Of a stretch of DNA of 64,000 nucleotides, positions 1 through 8,176 are shown piece by piece (positions within the stretch are counted from its first letter, which is position 1; each line of letters starts with the position of its first letter). Made by a program: the position numbers and the translations under genes. The DNA is from SCTM01 sp965279655 (lineage in GTDB: Bacteria > Pseudomonadota > Alphaproteobacteria > Rhodospirillales > Rhodospirillaceae). The notes under the pieces are model-generated. The model did no database searches and was not told the origin of the DNA. It worked only from the letters and a program-made list of their open reading frames with translations. The stretch lies in NCBI GenBank assembly GCA_965279655.1, contig OZ257255.1, positions 1,302,001 through 1,366,000 on the forward strand. Direction: 5' to 3'.

Positions 1-832
1 CGATGATGCGTACGTCGGACTTGATGGGCGTGCGGCCGCCGACGGTGGTGAACTTGCCGTCCTGCAGCACGCGCAGAAGGCGCGTCTGCGCTTCCGGCGG
101 CATGTCGCCGATTTCGTCCAGGAACAGCGTGCCGCCGTCGGCCTGCTCGAACCGGCCCGAAGAGCGCATCATGGCGCCAGTGAACGAGCCCTTCTCGTGA
201 CCGAACAACTCGCTTTCGATCAGTTCGCGCGGGATCGCCGCCATATTGACCGCCACGAAGGGCGCGCCGCGGCGCTTGCCGAAATCGTGCAGCGCGCGCG
301 CCACAAGTTCCTTGCCGGTGCCGGACTCGCCGGTGATCATCACCGTGAGGTCGGTGTTCATGAGGCGCGCGACGGTGCGATAGACCTCCTGCATCGCCGG
401 TGAGCGGCCGACGATGGGCAGCGCATCATTGGCGGTCGGACCGGGCTCGTCGTTCGCTTGGTGTGGCCGCAAGGCGAGCGCGCGGTTAACCACGGCGACA
501 AGTTCGCCGAGATCGAACGGCTTGGGCAGATATTCGAATGCGCCCCGCTCCGCCGCCTTCACTGCGGTGAGGAGTGTATTCTGGGCGCTCATCACGATGA
601 CGCGCAGTTCCGGACGGAGTTTGCGGATGCGCGGGATCAGATCGAGACCGTTCTCGTCAGGCATCACCACGTCGGTGATCACCACGTCGCCCTCACCGTC
701 CGACACCCAACGCCACAATGTCGCGGCGGTGCCGGTGGTGCGCACGTCATAGCCGGCGCGGCCCAAGGCTTCCGTCAGCACGGTGCGGATGCCGTGGTCG
801 TCGTCGGCGACAAGGATCGTGGCTTCACCCAC
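1..832 (-). CDS. ntrC: Nitrogen regulation response regulator NtrC (3' end outside window)
   Basis: Sigma-54-dependent activator that is phosphorylated by NtrB and switches on nitrogen-scavenging genes. The first 277 codons are present. A receiver domain comes first (acidic cluster VADDDHG near residue 10, phosphoacceptor Asp in ITDVVMPDENG). It is followed by the AAA+ domain with Walker A GESGTGKELVARAL, the sigma-54 contact loop GAFTGA and Walker B-type GGTLFLDEIGDMP. The DNA-binding C-terminus lies beyond the left edge. The GTG start at 832 overlaps the ntrB stop by 8 bases and gives the expected receiver N-terminus, so translation is probably coupled to ntrB. The dusB-ntrB-ntrC order is the usual alphaproteobacterial one. 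Identity is secure; only completeness is unknown. Confidence 0.93.
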   Translation of the reverse strand, partial: MGEATILVADDDHGIRTVLTEALGRAGYDVRTTGTAATLWRWVSDGEGDVVITDVVMPDENGLDLIPRIRKLRPELRVIVMSAQNTLLTAVKAAERGAFEYLPKPFDLGELVAVVNRALALRPHQANDEPGPTANDALPIVGRSPAMQEVYRTVARLMNTDLTVMITGESGTGKELVARALHDFGKRRGAPFVAVNMAAIPRELIESELFGHEKGSFTGAMMRSSGRFEQADGGTLFLDEIGDMPPEAQTRLLRVLQDGKFTTVGGRTPIKSDVRII

Positions 833-1985
833 CGGATCTCTCCTGGCCGAACTTCTCCGAGCCAAACTTTTCCTCGGAGGCGATCGGCAACATGACCCGG
901 AACGACGTGCGGCGCGGCTGGCTGTCGAGTTCGATCACGCCGCCATGGTCGCTGACGATCTTCGCCACCAAGGCCAGACCGAGGCCACTGCCGTTCGGCT
1001 TGGTGGTGACGAAGGGGTCGAACAGATGCGGGCGCAGGTCGGGCGGCACGCCGGGGCCGTTGTCGGTGACGGCGACCACCAGCGGCAATTGGATGCGCGA
1101 TGACGTGCCGGGCATCACCACGCGCACGCCGGGACGGAAAGCGGTGGTGAGGCCGATCTCGGGCGCCACGCCGCTGTCGTTGTCCGCCACGGCCTCGGCG
1201 GCGTTCTTCATGAGGTTGAGGAACACCTGCACGAGTTGGTCGAGATTGCCGGAGACCATCGGCAGCGATGGGTCGTAGCGTTCGGTGATCTTCACGCCGC
1301 GCGCGAAACCATTCTCCGCCAGGCGCTTCACGCGTTCGAGGACGACGTGGATGTTCACCGGCGCGCGCTCGAGCGGGCGGTCGTCGGAGAACACTTCCAT
1401 GCGGTTGACGAGCGCGACGATACGGTCGGCCTCGTCGCAAATGAGCTGTGTCAGCTTGCGATCTTCTTCCCGCGCCCCCTGCCCCAGCAGCTGCGCCGCG
1501 CCACGGATGCCGGAGAGCGGATTCTTCACTTCGTGCGCCAGCAGCGAGGCCATGGCGGTCATGGAGCGCGCGGCGGTGCGATGTTCGAGCTGCTGGCCGA
1601 TCTTCAGGGCGCGGGTCTGTTCCTGGAGCGACAGCACGACCCACCCGGGCACTTCGGCCATCGGCGCCACGTGCACCAGCATGGTGCGCGGTCCGGTGCG
1701 GGGGGTATCGAGTTCGACGCCGTAGGCGGACGTCGGCACGTCATGAGTCAGCGCTTGGTCGATCAGCGACGACACGGGGCTATTGGGCGGCAGGAACTGG
1801 GTGAGCGGTTGGCCTTCGATGGCGGCGGCGCTGGACTGAAACAACTGCTCGGCGGCCGCATTGGCGAAGCGCACGACGCCACCGCGATCCACCGCGACGG
1901 TCGCCGCCGGCAAGGACGCGAGGATCGCGTCTGCACCGACCTGTTGGGACGCAGCCTTGGGAAAGCGGACGGGCTCCGGCATCAC
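825..1985 (-). CDS. ntrB: Nitrogen regulation sensor histidine kinase NtrB
   Basis: Cytoplasmic kinase/phosphatase that controls NtrC in response to PII-type nitrogen signals. The 386 residues comprise an N-terminal PAS domain (about residues 20-125), a HisKA domain with the H-box LLAHEVKNPLSG (about 165-180) and a C-terminal ATPase domain with N box (NLMKNAAEA), DNGPG and GSGLGLALV motifs. No transmembrane segment is seen, as expected for NtrB rather than a membrane sensor such as NtrY. The ATG start overlaps the upstream dusB stop in an ATGA arrangement, and its own stop overlaps the ntrC start, so the three genes form a tightly coupled operon. Length is normal for the family. Confidence 0.94.
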   Translation of the reverse strand: MMPEPVRFPKAASQQVGADAILASLPAATVAVDRGGVVRFANAAAEQLFQSSAAAIEGQPLTQFLPPNSPVSSLIDQALTHDVPTSAYGVELDTPRTGPRTMLVHVAPMAEVPGWVVLSLQEQTRALKIGQQLEHRTAARSMTAMASLLAHEVKNPLSGIRGAAQLLGQGAREEDRKLTQLICDEADRIVALVNRMEVFSDDRPLERAPVNIHVVLERVKRLAENGFARGVKITERYDPSLPMVSGNLDQLVQVFLNLMKNAAEAVADNDSGVAPEIGLTTAFRPGVRVVMPGTSSRIQLPLVVAVTDNGPGVPPDLRPHLFDPFVTTKPNGSGLGLALVAKIVSDHGGVIELDSQPRRTSFRVMLPIASEEKFGSEKFGQERSGG

Positions 1986-2998
1986 GCCGCTTCCCGCATG
2001 GGGATATCGCCAGCGAACAGACGCGCGATCGCAACTTTCACTTGGGCGGGGTCGGTTTCGGTGTTCACGGCGACACGGAAGGCATTTGCACCGGGCATGC
2101 CGATGGCGGCCCAGGCGAGATGCTTGCGCGCGATGCGCAGGCCTTTGTCGAGGCCGTAGTAGGTCAACAGACCGTCGTAGTGTTCCAGCAGGATCGCGGC
2201 GCGGTCCGTCGGCGACGGATCGGCGACCTTCTCGCCGGTCGCCAGGAACGCACGCACCTGAGACGGGAACCAGGGCTTGCCGAACGACCCGCGGCCGATC
2301 ATCACGCCGTCGGCGCCGGACATTTCGAGAAGTGTTGCGGCGTGTTCCGGCGCGGTGACATCGCCGTTGCCGATGACGGGCACCTTCACCGCGTCCTTGA
2401 CGCGGCGGATGAAAGCCCAGTCGGCGGTGCCGGTGTAGAGCATCTGGCGCGTGCGGCCGTGGACGGTGATCAATTGGACGCCCGCGTCCTCGGCCTTCTT
2501 AGCCAGGGCGGGCGCGTTGAGGCTGTCGTGGTCCCAGCCCATGCGCATCTTGAGGGTGACGGGCACCTTCACCGCCTTCACGACGGCTTCCACGATGCGG
2601 ACCGCATGGTCCTCGTCACGCATGAGGGCGGAGCCAGCCATCATGCCGCCGGTCACCTTCTTCACGGGGCAGCCCATGTTGATGTCGATCAGGGCCGCGC
2701 CCCGGTCTTCTGTCATGCGGGCAGCGTCGGCCATGATCTCGGGGTCGCACCCGGCGAGCTGCACTGCGAGCGGCGCTTCGTCGTCGACCGACCCGCTCAT
2801 GCGCTTGGAGCCGCCCTGCTGGCGGAGCAGTTCCCGGCTGGCGATCATCTCGGAGTAGACCAGGTCGCAGCCGAACCGGCGCACCAGACGCCGGAACGGG
2901 CGGTCCGTGACGCCCGACATGGGGGCCAGGAACACGTTGCCGGTGGTCTCAAGCGAGCCGATTTTTAGGCGACGGTGCACGGGTGCCGGTGCCTGCAT
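1982..2998 (-). CDS. dusB: tRNA-dihydrouridine synthase DusB (NifR3 family)
   Basis: FMN/NADPH-dependent enzyme that reduces uridines in the tRNA D-loop. It has 338 residues from ATG 2998. The N-terminus carries the family signature LAPMSGVTDRPFR (about residues 23-35), and the catalytic cysteine lies in DINMGCPVKKVTGG (about residue 105). The FMN/tRNA-binding TIM barrel follows (VTLKMRMGWD, VHGRTRQ, IGNGDV, GVMIGRGSFGKPWF). An open frame continues upstream to 3679, but only residues from 2998 match the family and the upstream part is antisense to ispDF, so 2998 is chosen. It is first in the dusB-ntrB-ntrC operon and divergent from ispDF. Confidence 0.94.
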   Translation of the reverse strand: MQAPAPVHRRLKIGSLETTGNVFLAPMSGVTDRPFRRLVRRFGCDLVYSEMIASRELLRQQGGSKRMSGSVDDEAPLAVQLAGCDPEIMADAARMTEDRGAALIDINMGCPVKKVTGGMMAGSALMRDEDHAVRIVEAVVKAVKVPVTLKMRMGWDHDSLNAPALAKKAEDAGVQLITVHGRTRQMLYTGTADWAFIRRVKDAVKVPVIGNGDVTAPEHAATLLEMSGADGVMIGRGSFGKPWFPSQVRAFLATGEKVADPSPTDRAAILLEHYDGLLTYYGLDKGLRIARKHLAWAAIGMPGANAFRVAVNTETDPAQVKVAIARLFAGDIPMREAA

Positions 2999-3097
2999 AA
3001 TTCTTGGGCAGGGGATTTGGTCAGGAAACACCGGTGAAATCAAGCGCTGTGACCGTTCTGCATCAGGTTGTTGCAACTCGCTGACCACAAAGGGGAA

Positions 3098-3126
3098 TTG
3101 CGGGCGCCCAAGTGTGACCCTATGGT
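3098..3126 (+). promoter_or_regulatory. Putative sigma-70 promoter of ispDF
   Basis: TTGCGG (3098-3103) and TATGGT (3121-3126) are separated by 17 bases. The -10 ends about 25 bases before the TTG start codon, which would give a short leader containing only the AAGGAG ribosome site at 3140-3145. Assignment is by consensus only. Confidence 0.45.
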
Positions 3127-3151
3127 CTGACCTACAACCAAGGAGCTTCCG

Positions 3152-4306
3152 TTGGGGGGATGCGTAGCACTGATCGTGGCGGCTGGCCGGGGGATGCGGT
3201 TCGGGGGTGACGGCCCGAAGCAGTATCAGAGCCTCGGCGGGGCACCCCTGCTCCGGCGGACGGTCAAGGTTTTCCTGGACCACCCGGATGTCAGCGCCGT
3301 CCAAGCGGTGATCCATCCCGACGATGCCCTGCTCTATGCCGAGACCATCGCCGGACTGCCGGCGGACAAGCTGCGCCCGGCCGTTCACGGGGGTGCGACC
3401 CGGCAGCAGTCGGTGCGTAATGGCCTGGAGGCCCTCGCCGGAACGCCGCCGGAAATGGTGCTGATCCACGATGGGGCGCGGCCGATGGTCAGTGCTCCGG
3501 TGATTGGGGCGGTGATCGACGCGCTTCAGAAAGCGGAGGGCGCCCTGCCCTGTCTGCCGGTGGTGGATACCCTCAAGCGGCTGGATGGAGGCAAGGTCGG
3601 CGAGACGGTGTCGCGCGAAAACCTGGCGCGGGCGCAAACCCCGCAAGGGTTCCGCTATCCCGCGATCCTCGCCGCGCACCGCAAGGCCGACGGCATCGAC
3701 TTCACCGACGATGCGGCGGTATTGGAAGCCGCCGGCGGGACGGTCGTGTCCGTGCCGGGCGATGAAACCAATATCAAGGTCACCACGATGGACGACCTAC
3801 GGCGTCTGGAGAGCGCGTTGATGGAGATCCGCACCGGCACAGGCTTCGACGTGCACAAGTTCGGGCCCGGCGACGGCGTTTGGCTATGCGGACTGAAAAT
3901 TCCGCACTCCCAAGGGCTCGAGGGACATTCGGATGCGGATGTCGCGTTGCATGCCGCGACGGACGCCGTCCTCGGCGCGATTGGCGACGGGGACATCGGC
4001 GCGCACTTTCCGCCGACGGACATGAAATGGCGCGGCGTGTCGTCGGATCGCTTCCTCAAACACGCGCATGAACTGCTGAAGGCGCGCGGCGGCGCGCTGA
4101 CTCACCTGGACGTCACGATCATCTGCGAGCGCCCGAAGGTCGGGCCCCATCGCGAAGCCATGGTGACGCGCATCGCGGAGATCATCGGCGTGGAGAAGCA
4201 CCGCGTGAGCGTGAAAGCCACAACCACCGAAGGCTTGGGATACACCGGTCGCCGCGAAGGCATCGCGGCGCAGGCCGTGGCCACCGTGCGCCTGCCATCG
4301 GGCTGA
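3152..4306 (+). CDS. ispDF: Bifunctional IspD/IspF enzyme of the MEP isoprenoid pathway
   Basis: Fusion of 2-C-methyl-D-erythritol 4-phosphate cytidylyltransferase (IspD, about residues 1-225) and 2-C-methyl-D-erythritol 2,4-cyclodiphosphate synthase (IspF, about 227-384), catalysing two non-adjacent steps of the pathway. The IspD half shows the nucleotide-binding start ALIVAAGRGMRFGG with GPKQY, and GGATRQQSVRNGL. The IspF half shows the metal-ligand motif GTGFDVHKF, the HSDADVALHAATDA region and the C-terminal TTTEGLGYTGR. The start is TTG at 3152, with AAGGAG six bases upstream; no ATG start fits the N-terminal strand. The fusion is common in alphaproteobacteria, and the divergent dusB-ntrBC neighbour is typical. 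Length is normal for the fusion. Confidence 0.95.
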   Translation: MGGCVALIVAAGRGMRFGGDGPKQYQSLGGAPLLRRTVKVFLDHPDVSAVQAVIHPDDALLYAETIAGLPADKLRPAVHGGATRQQSVRNGLEALAGTPPEMVLIHDGARPMVSAPVIGAVIDALQKAEGALPCLPVVDTLKRLDGGKVGETVSRENLARAQTPQGFRYPAILAAHRKADGIDFTDDAAVLEAAGGTVVSVPGDETNIKVTTMDDLRRLESALMEIRTGTGFDVHKFGPGDGVWLCGLKIPHSQGLEGHSDADVALHAATDAVLGAIGDGDIGAHFPPTDMKWRGVSSDRFLKHAHELLKARGGALTHLDVTIICERPKVGPHREAMVTRIAEIIGVEKHRVSVKATTTEGLGYTGRREGIAAQAVATVRLPSG

Positions 4307-4313
4307 CCCCACT

Positions 4314-4479
4314 GTCATCCCGCACAAGGCTGGTGTCGCGAAAGCGACAGCAGCCGCGATGCGGGATCCAGGGTGGCCTGGTGAGATCAATGCAAACTGC
4401 GCGGTCGGTGCGGCGGAGATACCGCACTCCGTAACCTTGGACCCCGGATCGCGGCACTACGTGCCTTGTCCGGGGTGAC
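4314..4479. repeat. REP-like palindromic repeat with two nested hairpin arms
   Basis: The element fills the space between convergent ispDF and the SDR gene. Its ends are 17-base imperfect inverted repeats (4314-4330 and 4463-4479, 15 of 17 matching). Each arm also folds alone. The left arm pairs ATCCCGCA with TGCGGGAT around an inner TGTCGC-GAAA-GCGACA hairpin. The right arm pairs ACCCCGGA with TCCGGGGT around GGCAC-TAC-GTGCC. The GTCATCCCG...GGATCCAGG and GACCCCGGATCG wording resembles dispersed alphaproteobacterial palindromic repeats. It may also act as a bidirectional terminator for the two converging genes. No second copy was noticed in this window. Confidence 0.65.
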
Positions 4480-4490
4480 AGGTCGGGTCG

Positions 4491-5291
4491 CTAACGCGCG
4501 CTTTGGCCGCCGTCGATGTTGAATTCGATGCCGGTGATGTGGCGGGCCGCATCGGAACACAGGAACACGATCGGCACCGCGACGTCGGCAGCGCGTGCGG
4601 GAATTCCCACGGGAATGCCGCGATTGCGGTCCTTCGAGAAGAACTCCTCCTCGGACTGCTCGACAAGGGCCTGCATGCCGGGCGACCAGGTCGTGCCGGG
4701 ATGAATCGAGATCACGCGAATGCCGTCCTTGAGGCCCGCGGCGGCGGCGGACTTGGTAAGGCCCAACTGCGCGCCTTTCGATCCGCCGTAGCAGATGGAG
4801 CCGTTCCCGCCGTGCTGACCGGCGGTGGAGTTCATGTTCATGATCACGCCGCCGCCGTTCTTCTTCATGATCGGCCAGGCGTAGTGCATGCCGACAAAGG
4901 CGGCTTCGACGTTGAGATTGATCTCGAACAGGTGACCTTCCATCGGAATGGTCTCGATCGGGCCGCGCACGCCGCGCCCGGCGTTGTTGATCAGGATATC
5001 CAGACGGCCGAAACGCTTCTGGATATCACCGACCACACGCTTCCAGTCGTCCTCGACGGTGACGTCGAGTTTGTCGAAGTGGCCCTTGCCCTTCCCGGCG
5101 ACGATCTGCCGCACGGTCTCCGCGCCGCGCTTTTCGTCGCGGCCCGTGGCGACGACGTAGGCGCCGGCGAAAGCGAGCGCGAGCGCCACGCCCTCGCCGA
5201 TCCCGGAGGTGGCGCCGGTGACGAGCGCGACTTTGCCCGACAGGTTGGCGAGACCGCCCGCTTCTTCGGGTGTTGCGTTCTTGAACGTCAT
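4491..5291 (-). CDS. Short-chain dehydrogenase/reductase (classical SDR)
   Basis: NAD(P)-dependent oxidoreductase of unknown substrate, 266 residues, cytoplasmic. The Rossmann signature TGATSGIG is at residues 25-32, NNAG at 102-105, and the catalytic residues Ser155, Tyr168 and Lys172 are all present (NSTAG, YGGSK). The C-terminus has the usual FLCSDAARHITGIEFNIDGG. The ATG start overlaps the stop of the upstream gene (ATGA at 5288-5291), so it is translationally coupled to an exported SDR-like protein that has lost these residues. This is the first gene of the accessory island. The annotation is firm at family level only. Confidence 0.9.
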   Translation of the reverse strand: MTFKNATPEEAGGLANLSGKVALVTGATSGIGEGVALALAFAGAYVVATGRDEKRGAETVRQIVAGKGKGHFDKLDVTVEDDWKRVVGDIQKRFGRLDILINNAGRGVRGPIETIPMEGHLFEINLNVEAAFVGMHYAWPIMKKNGGGVIMNMNSTAGQHGGNGSICYGGSKGAQLGLTKSAAAAGLKDGIRVISIHPGTTWSPGMQALVEQSEEEFFSKDRNRGIPVGIPARAADVAVPIVFLCSDAARHITGIEFNIDGGQSAR

Positions 5292-6019
5292 AGCGGCATC
5301 CCCCCGTTGTCCACGGGCATGACGATGCCGGTGAGATAGCTCGACGCGTCGGCGGAGATGAACGCCACGGCGGCGGCAACGTCTTCCGCCGTCACTTGGC
5401 CCTTTCTGGGCTTACCGCGCACGATGTTGCCGACCAGCAACCCGTTGGCGCGGATGTTGTCACCCTTCGCCGCGCACTCCAGCGCCGCGGACTTTGTCAT
5501 GATGATGACCCCGCCGGAGGTCGCGCTGGCGGCCGCGGCTTTCGGATTACCCAGTTGACCATCCGCCGAGGTCACACTCACCAATGCGCCGCCGCCGTGC
5601 GCGCGCAAGTGCATGATGCCGTACTTCACACCGAGGAAGGCGCGGCCGTAGCTCTCCAGAAGCACCCGACGAAACTCGGGCAGAGCGATCTCGCCCACCG
5701 CGCCCGTGCCGTGCGGCATACAGAGGTTGACCACCACGTCGCTCTTTCCGGGCTTCTTCGCGCCGGTGAGAAGTGCTGCGCTCCAGGCGTCGTCGGTGAG
5801 TTCGGCGGTCGATATAAGTGAGACATTGGCGCCATGCGCCGACAAGGCCGCCGTCAGATCGCGTGCCAGCGGTTCGTCGGGGGCAAGGACCAGCACAGTC
5901 TTGCCGGCCAGGATTTTGACATCAGGGGTATTCGCCGCGAGAACCGCGGAAGCTCCACCGCAGACGCTGAGCGCCAGCGCCGTATAGCCCAGCGCGGAGC
6001 GCCGTGTGACATCCACCAT
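5288..6019 (-). CDS. Exported SDR-fold protein lacking the catalytic Tyr-Lys pair
   Basis: 243 residues from ATG 6019, which has GGGAG nine bases upstream; another ATG at 6028 sits directly on that site. The N-terminus VTRRSALGYTALALSV followed by AVLAAN looks like a twin-arginine or Sec signal. The rest follows the SDR fold (GKTVLVLAP, VVVNLCMPHG, VSVTSADG at about 148-154, and the C-terminal SYLTGIVMPVDNGG). However, the glycine-rich TGxxxGxG site reads LAPDEPLA, and aligning on the shared TKSAA places Ala164 and Ser168 where Tyr and Lys should be. It is probably not an active dehydrogenase; a binding or partner role for the coupled active SDR downstream is inference. Confidence 0.75.
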   Translation of the reverse strand: MVDVTRRSALGYTALALSVCGGASAVLAANTPDVKILAGKTVLVLAPDEPLARDLTAALSAHGANVSLISTAELTDDAWSAALLTGAKKPGKSDVVVNLCMPHGTGAVGEIALPEFRRVLLESYGRAFLGVKYGIMHLRAHGGGALVSVTSADGQLGNPKAAAASATSGGVIIMTKSAALECAAKGDNIRANGLLVGNIVRGKPRKGQVTAEDVAAAVAFISADASSYLTGIVMPVDNGGMPL

Positions 6020-6074
6020 CTTACGCATCTCCCGAACGTGTTCACTCGTCGGGCGCGGCGGGAAGCGTTCGAGC

Positions 6075-6407
6075 TCAGCCGTCGCTGAAGCTGGGCGCGG
6101 TCAACATCTTCTCGTTCATACCGTTGAACGCCTTCGGCTCGCCGCGCATCTTTGCGCAGGTCCCGACAGGGACCTCTAGAAAGTCTTGGCCTTCGTAGCT
6201 CATCCTTGCCTGACCGGCGCAGGCATGACTGCCGTTCGCCGCGGCGCAATTATTCTCGCGCGCCTTGGAGATGCCGAAGCATTTCTCCTTGTCCGCCGCC
6301 CCGGTCGCCTTCTCCGCGGCTTGCGCGCTCACGACAAAAGCCGCCGCACCGAGTACGGCAACGGCAATCGCCTTGGCGCCGAAAGCACGGGCCTTAGGGT
6401 CGACCAT
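6075..6407 (-). CDS. DUF2282 / BufA1-like cysteine-rich exported peptide
   Basis: 110 residues. A Sec signal (AKAIAVAVLGAAAFVVSAQA) is followed by a core with four cysteines: KCFGISKARENNC, then SHACAGQA, then VPVGTC. This spacing is that of the DUF2282 family, whose members include BufA precursors of copper-binding bufferins modified by DUF692 (BufB) with a BufC partner. Neither partner is in the window, so modification cannot be assumed. The start ATG 6407 has GAGG six bases upstream; ATG 6419 is the alternative. It stands alone between the SDR pair and the methyltransferase, in the same direction. Family assignment is good; function here is unknown. Confidence 0.75.
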   Translation of the reverse strand: MVDPKARAFGAKAIAVAVLGAAAFVVSAQAAEKATGAADKEKCFGISKARENNCAAANGSHACAGQARMSYEGQDFLEVPVGTCAKMRGEPKAFNGMNEKMLTAPSFSDG

Positions 6408-6475
6408 CGATAACCTCATGAGAAATAGAAGCGCGACGCGGCGGAGCTAATGCGCTCCGCCGCGCCGATCGCGTC

Positions 6476-7693
6476 TTAGACTTTAGTGCCGATGATGTTG
6501 TTGTAGCCGCGGCGGTAGATGCCGCGACGGCCGCCCATCGACGGACCCGGCTCGTTGTACCAAACCTTGAAGCCGGCCTTCTTGTAGTACGCAGCCTGGT
6601 CGAGTTCGGCCCATTCGACCTGCCAGTCCTCGTGGTTCCAGCGATAGGTCCAGAACAGATCGAACCGGCCCATCGGGTCCTTCGGCGCCGGCGCGTTGGA
6701 GTAGGAGTCGAGGCCGTAATAGTGCCCGCCCGGACGCAGGATACGATTCGTTTCCTTGAGGATCTTCTGGAGCGCGTCGGCCGTGACTTCGTGATGCATC
6801 AGGTGGCTGACGACCATGTCGAAATGATTGTCCGGGAAGCCCGTGTCTTCCGACAGGACTTGACGGAATTTTACGTCCACGCCCATGTCGACCGCGCGCA
6901 TGTGTCCGTAACGCAGCATCGGCGCGCCGATGTCGATACCCCACACTTCCGCGTCTGGGTACCGACGCTTCATGGAGGTCGCGTATTGGCCGATGCCCGT
7001 GCCGGTGTCGAGGATGCGCCTGACCTTCTTGTCCTCCGGGACCGGCGCCAGCGCCGCGTAAGTCATGTACCCTTGGTCCTGGTCGTTGCCGCGATCGGCC
7101 GTGACGTTGGTCGCGTAATGATAGATGTGGCCGGCGAACGGATCGCCGACATAGCCGCCGGGCTGCTGATGGATTTCCATCCGGCAATAGCCCGGGATAT
7201 GCACCTTCGGGTTCATCTCAAGGCTGCCGGGGCCGGCCTTATCGAAGCGTTCCATCTCCGACAGGTATTCGTCATAGCGGGCGTGAAAGAAATTTTGCAG
7301 CTGCTTCCATTTGATGTGCTGCACATCCATCCATGAGTAGCCGGACATAGAGATGATGGGATCGTTGCCGAACAGTTCCATCACGGTCGCCATCGGCAGC
7401 TCCGCATCGAGCGGGATGCCTTGCTGGTTGAGGATCTCCGCGGCGCGCGCTTCGGCGGCCGGGCGCGAGGACCGGTTGGTCCACCTGCGGACGCCGGAGA
7501 TAAAGTCGTTGTGGCTTTCGAGATCGAGGTTGCCGTAGCGCACCATGATCCCATCATGGCCGCGCGGAGCGACACGATCGCCACCGACATGAATTTCCGG
7601 CGCTGCGAGCGCCTGCTTGGAGGCGAGTTCCGCACCGGCTGCGACAGTCGCAAGAGCGGCGGAACCTTTGAACAGAGAACGACGATTCATCAT
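6476..7693 (-). CDS. Tat-signal class I SAM-dependent methyltransferase, copy 1
   Basis: 405 residues. The N-terminus MMNRRSLFKGSAALATVAAG is a twin-arginine signal (NRRSLFK) with a likely cleavage after ALA near residue 30. A family-specific region covers about residues 40-220. The methyltransferase core follows: motif I ILDTGTGIG (about 228-236), the acidic GIDIG after beta-2, FDMVVSHLMHHEV and LRPGGHYYGLD. Motif I is intact, so SAM binding is expected, which conflicts with export because SAM is not normally available in the periplasm. It lies 16 bases downstream of the ~118-residue gene, and the pair is duplicated at 11813-13387. Substrate unknown. Confidence 0.82.
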   Translation of the reverse strand: MMNRRSLFKGSAALATVAAGAELASKQALAAPEIHVGGDRVAPRGHDGIMVRYGNLDLESHNDFISGVRRWTNRSSRPAAEARAAEILNQQGIPLDAELPMATVMELFGNDPIISMSGYSWMDVQHIKWKQLQNFFHARYDEYLSEMERFDKAGPGSLEMNPKVHIPGYCRMEIHQQPGGYVGDPFAGHIYHYATNVTADRGNDQDQGYMTYAALAPVPEDKKVRRILDTGTGIGQYATSMKRRYPDAEVWGIDIGAPMLRYGHMRAVDMGVDVKFRQVLSEDTGFPDNHFDMVVSHLMHHEVTADALQKILKETNRILRPGGHYYGLDSYSNAPAPKDPMGRFDLFWTYRWNHEDWQVEWAELDQAAYYKKAGFKVWYNEPGPSMGGRRGIYRRGYNNIIGTKV

Positions 7694-7709
7694 GTTGCTT
7701 CTCCCTTGA

Positions 7710-8066
7710 TTAGCCGCGGGGGACTTGGTCGGTGATCAACGACTTGGCGTAGTCCAAGTCCTTGCGACGGAGGAACGGATCGAACATCTGGGAGACCATC
7801 GCGTCGCGCTTGGCCTTCCACTCTTTCTCTTCCTCTTCCGTCGGCACGTATTTCTCGATCATCTCGGCCGTGACCTTGCCGTTCTTCTCCAGCAGGCTGG
7901 TCATGATCCAGATGCGGCGGCGGTCCACCCACACCTCGGCGGTGAGGTTCCACAGCGCCGTGAACAGGTTGTCGTTCATGGGACTGCCCAGGAACACGCC
8001 CCGATCGTTGTCTTGCTTGTAGAAATCCGCCGTGTAGGTCGGACGGTTGCTCTTCTTTTCTGCCAT
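7710..8066 (-). CDS. Conserved 118-residue protein of unknown function, copy 1
   Basis: Soluble, charged, without a signal peptide or cysteines. Its centre has NDNLFTALWNLTAEVWVDRR followed by a helical segment ending in EEEEKEWKAKRDAMV. The layout (small N-terminal part, a helix pair, then GKVTAEMIEKY) faintly recalls the N-terminal region of nitrile hydratase beta-type proteins, but I cannot confirm this. It is nearly identical to the protein at 13028-13387. Both copies directly precede a Tat-signal methyltransferase gene and are probably co-transcribed with it, which suggests a partner protein. No function is assigned. Confidence 0.75.
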   Translation of the reverse strand: MAEKKSNRPTYTADFYKQDNDRGVFLGSPMNDNLFTALWNLTAEVWVDRRRIWIMTSLLEKNGKVTAEMIEKYVPTEEEEKEWKAKRDAMVSQMFDPFLRRKDLDYAKSLITDQVPRG

Positions 8067-8176
8067 CGGAGGACCCCTTGGGTGCGCGATTGGTTATGGA
8101 TTGAATCTAACGAGCAATTTCAATTTTTCGCAAGCTTATGCGGGTGCAGTCCCCCATAACTTTCCGTGATGCACGC

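Noticed and set aside
3000..3679. N-terminal extension of dusB by over 220 codons
   Set aside because: The extension is antisense to ispDF and lacks any match to the family; the conserved start is at 2998.
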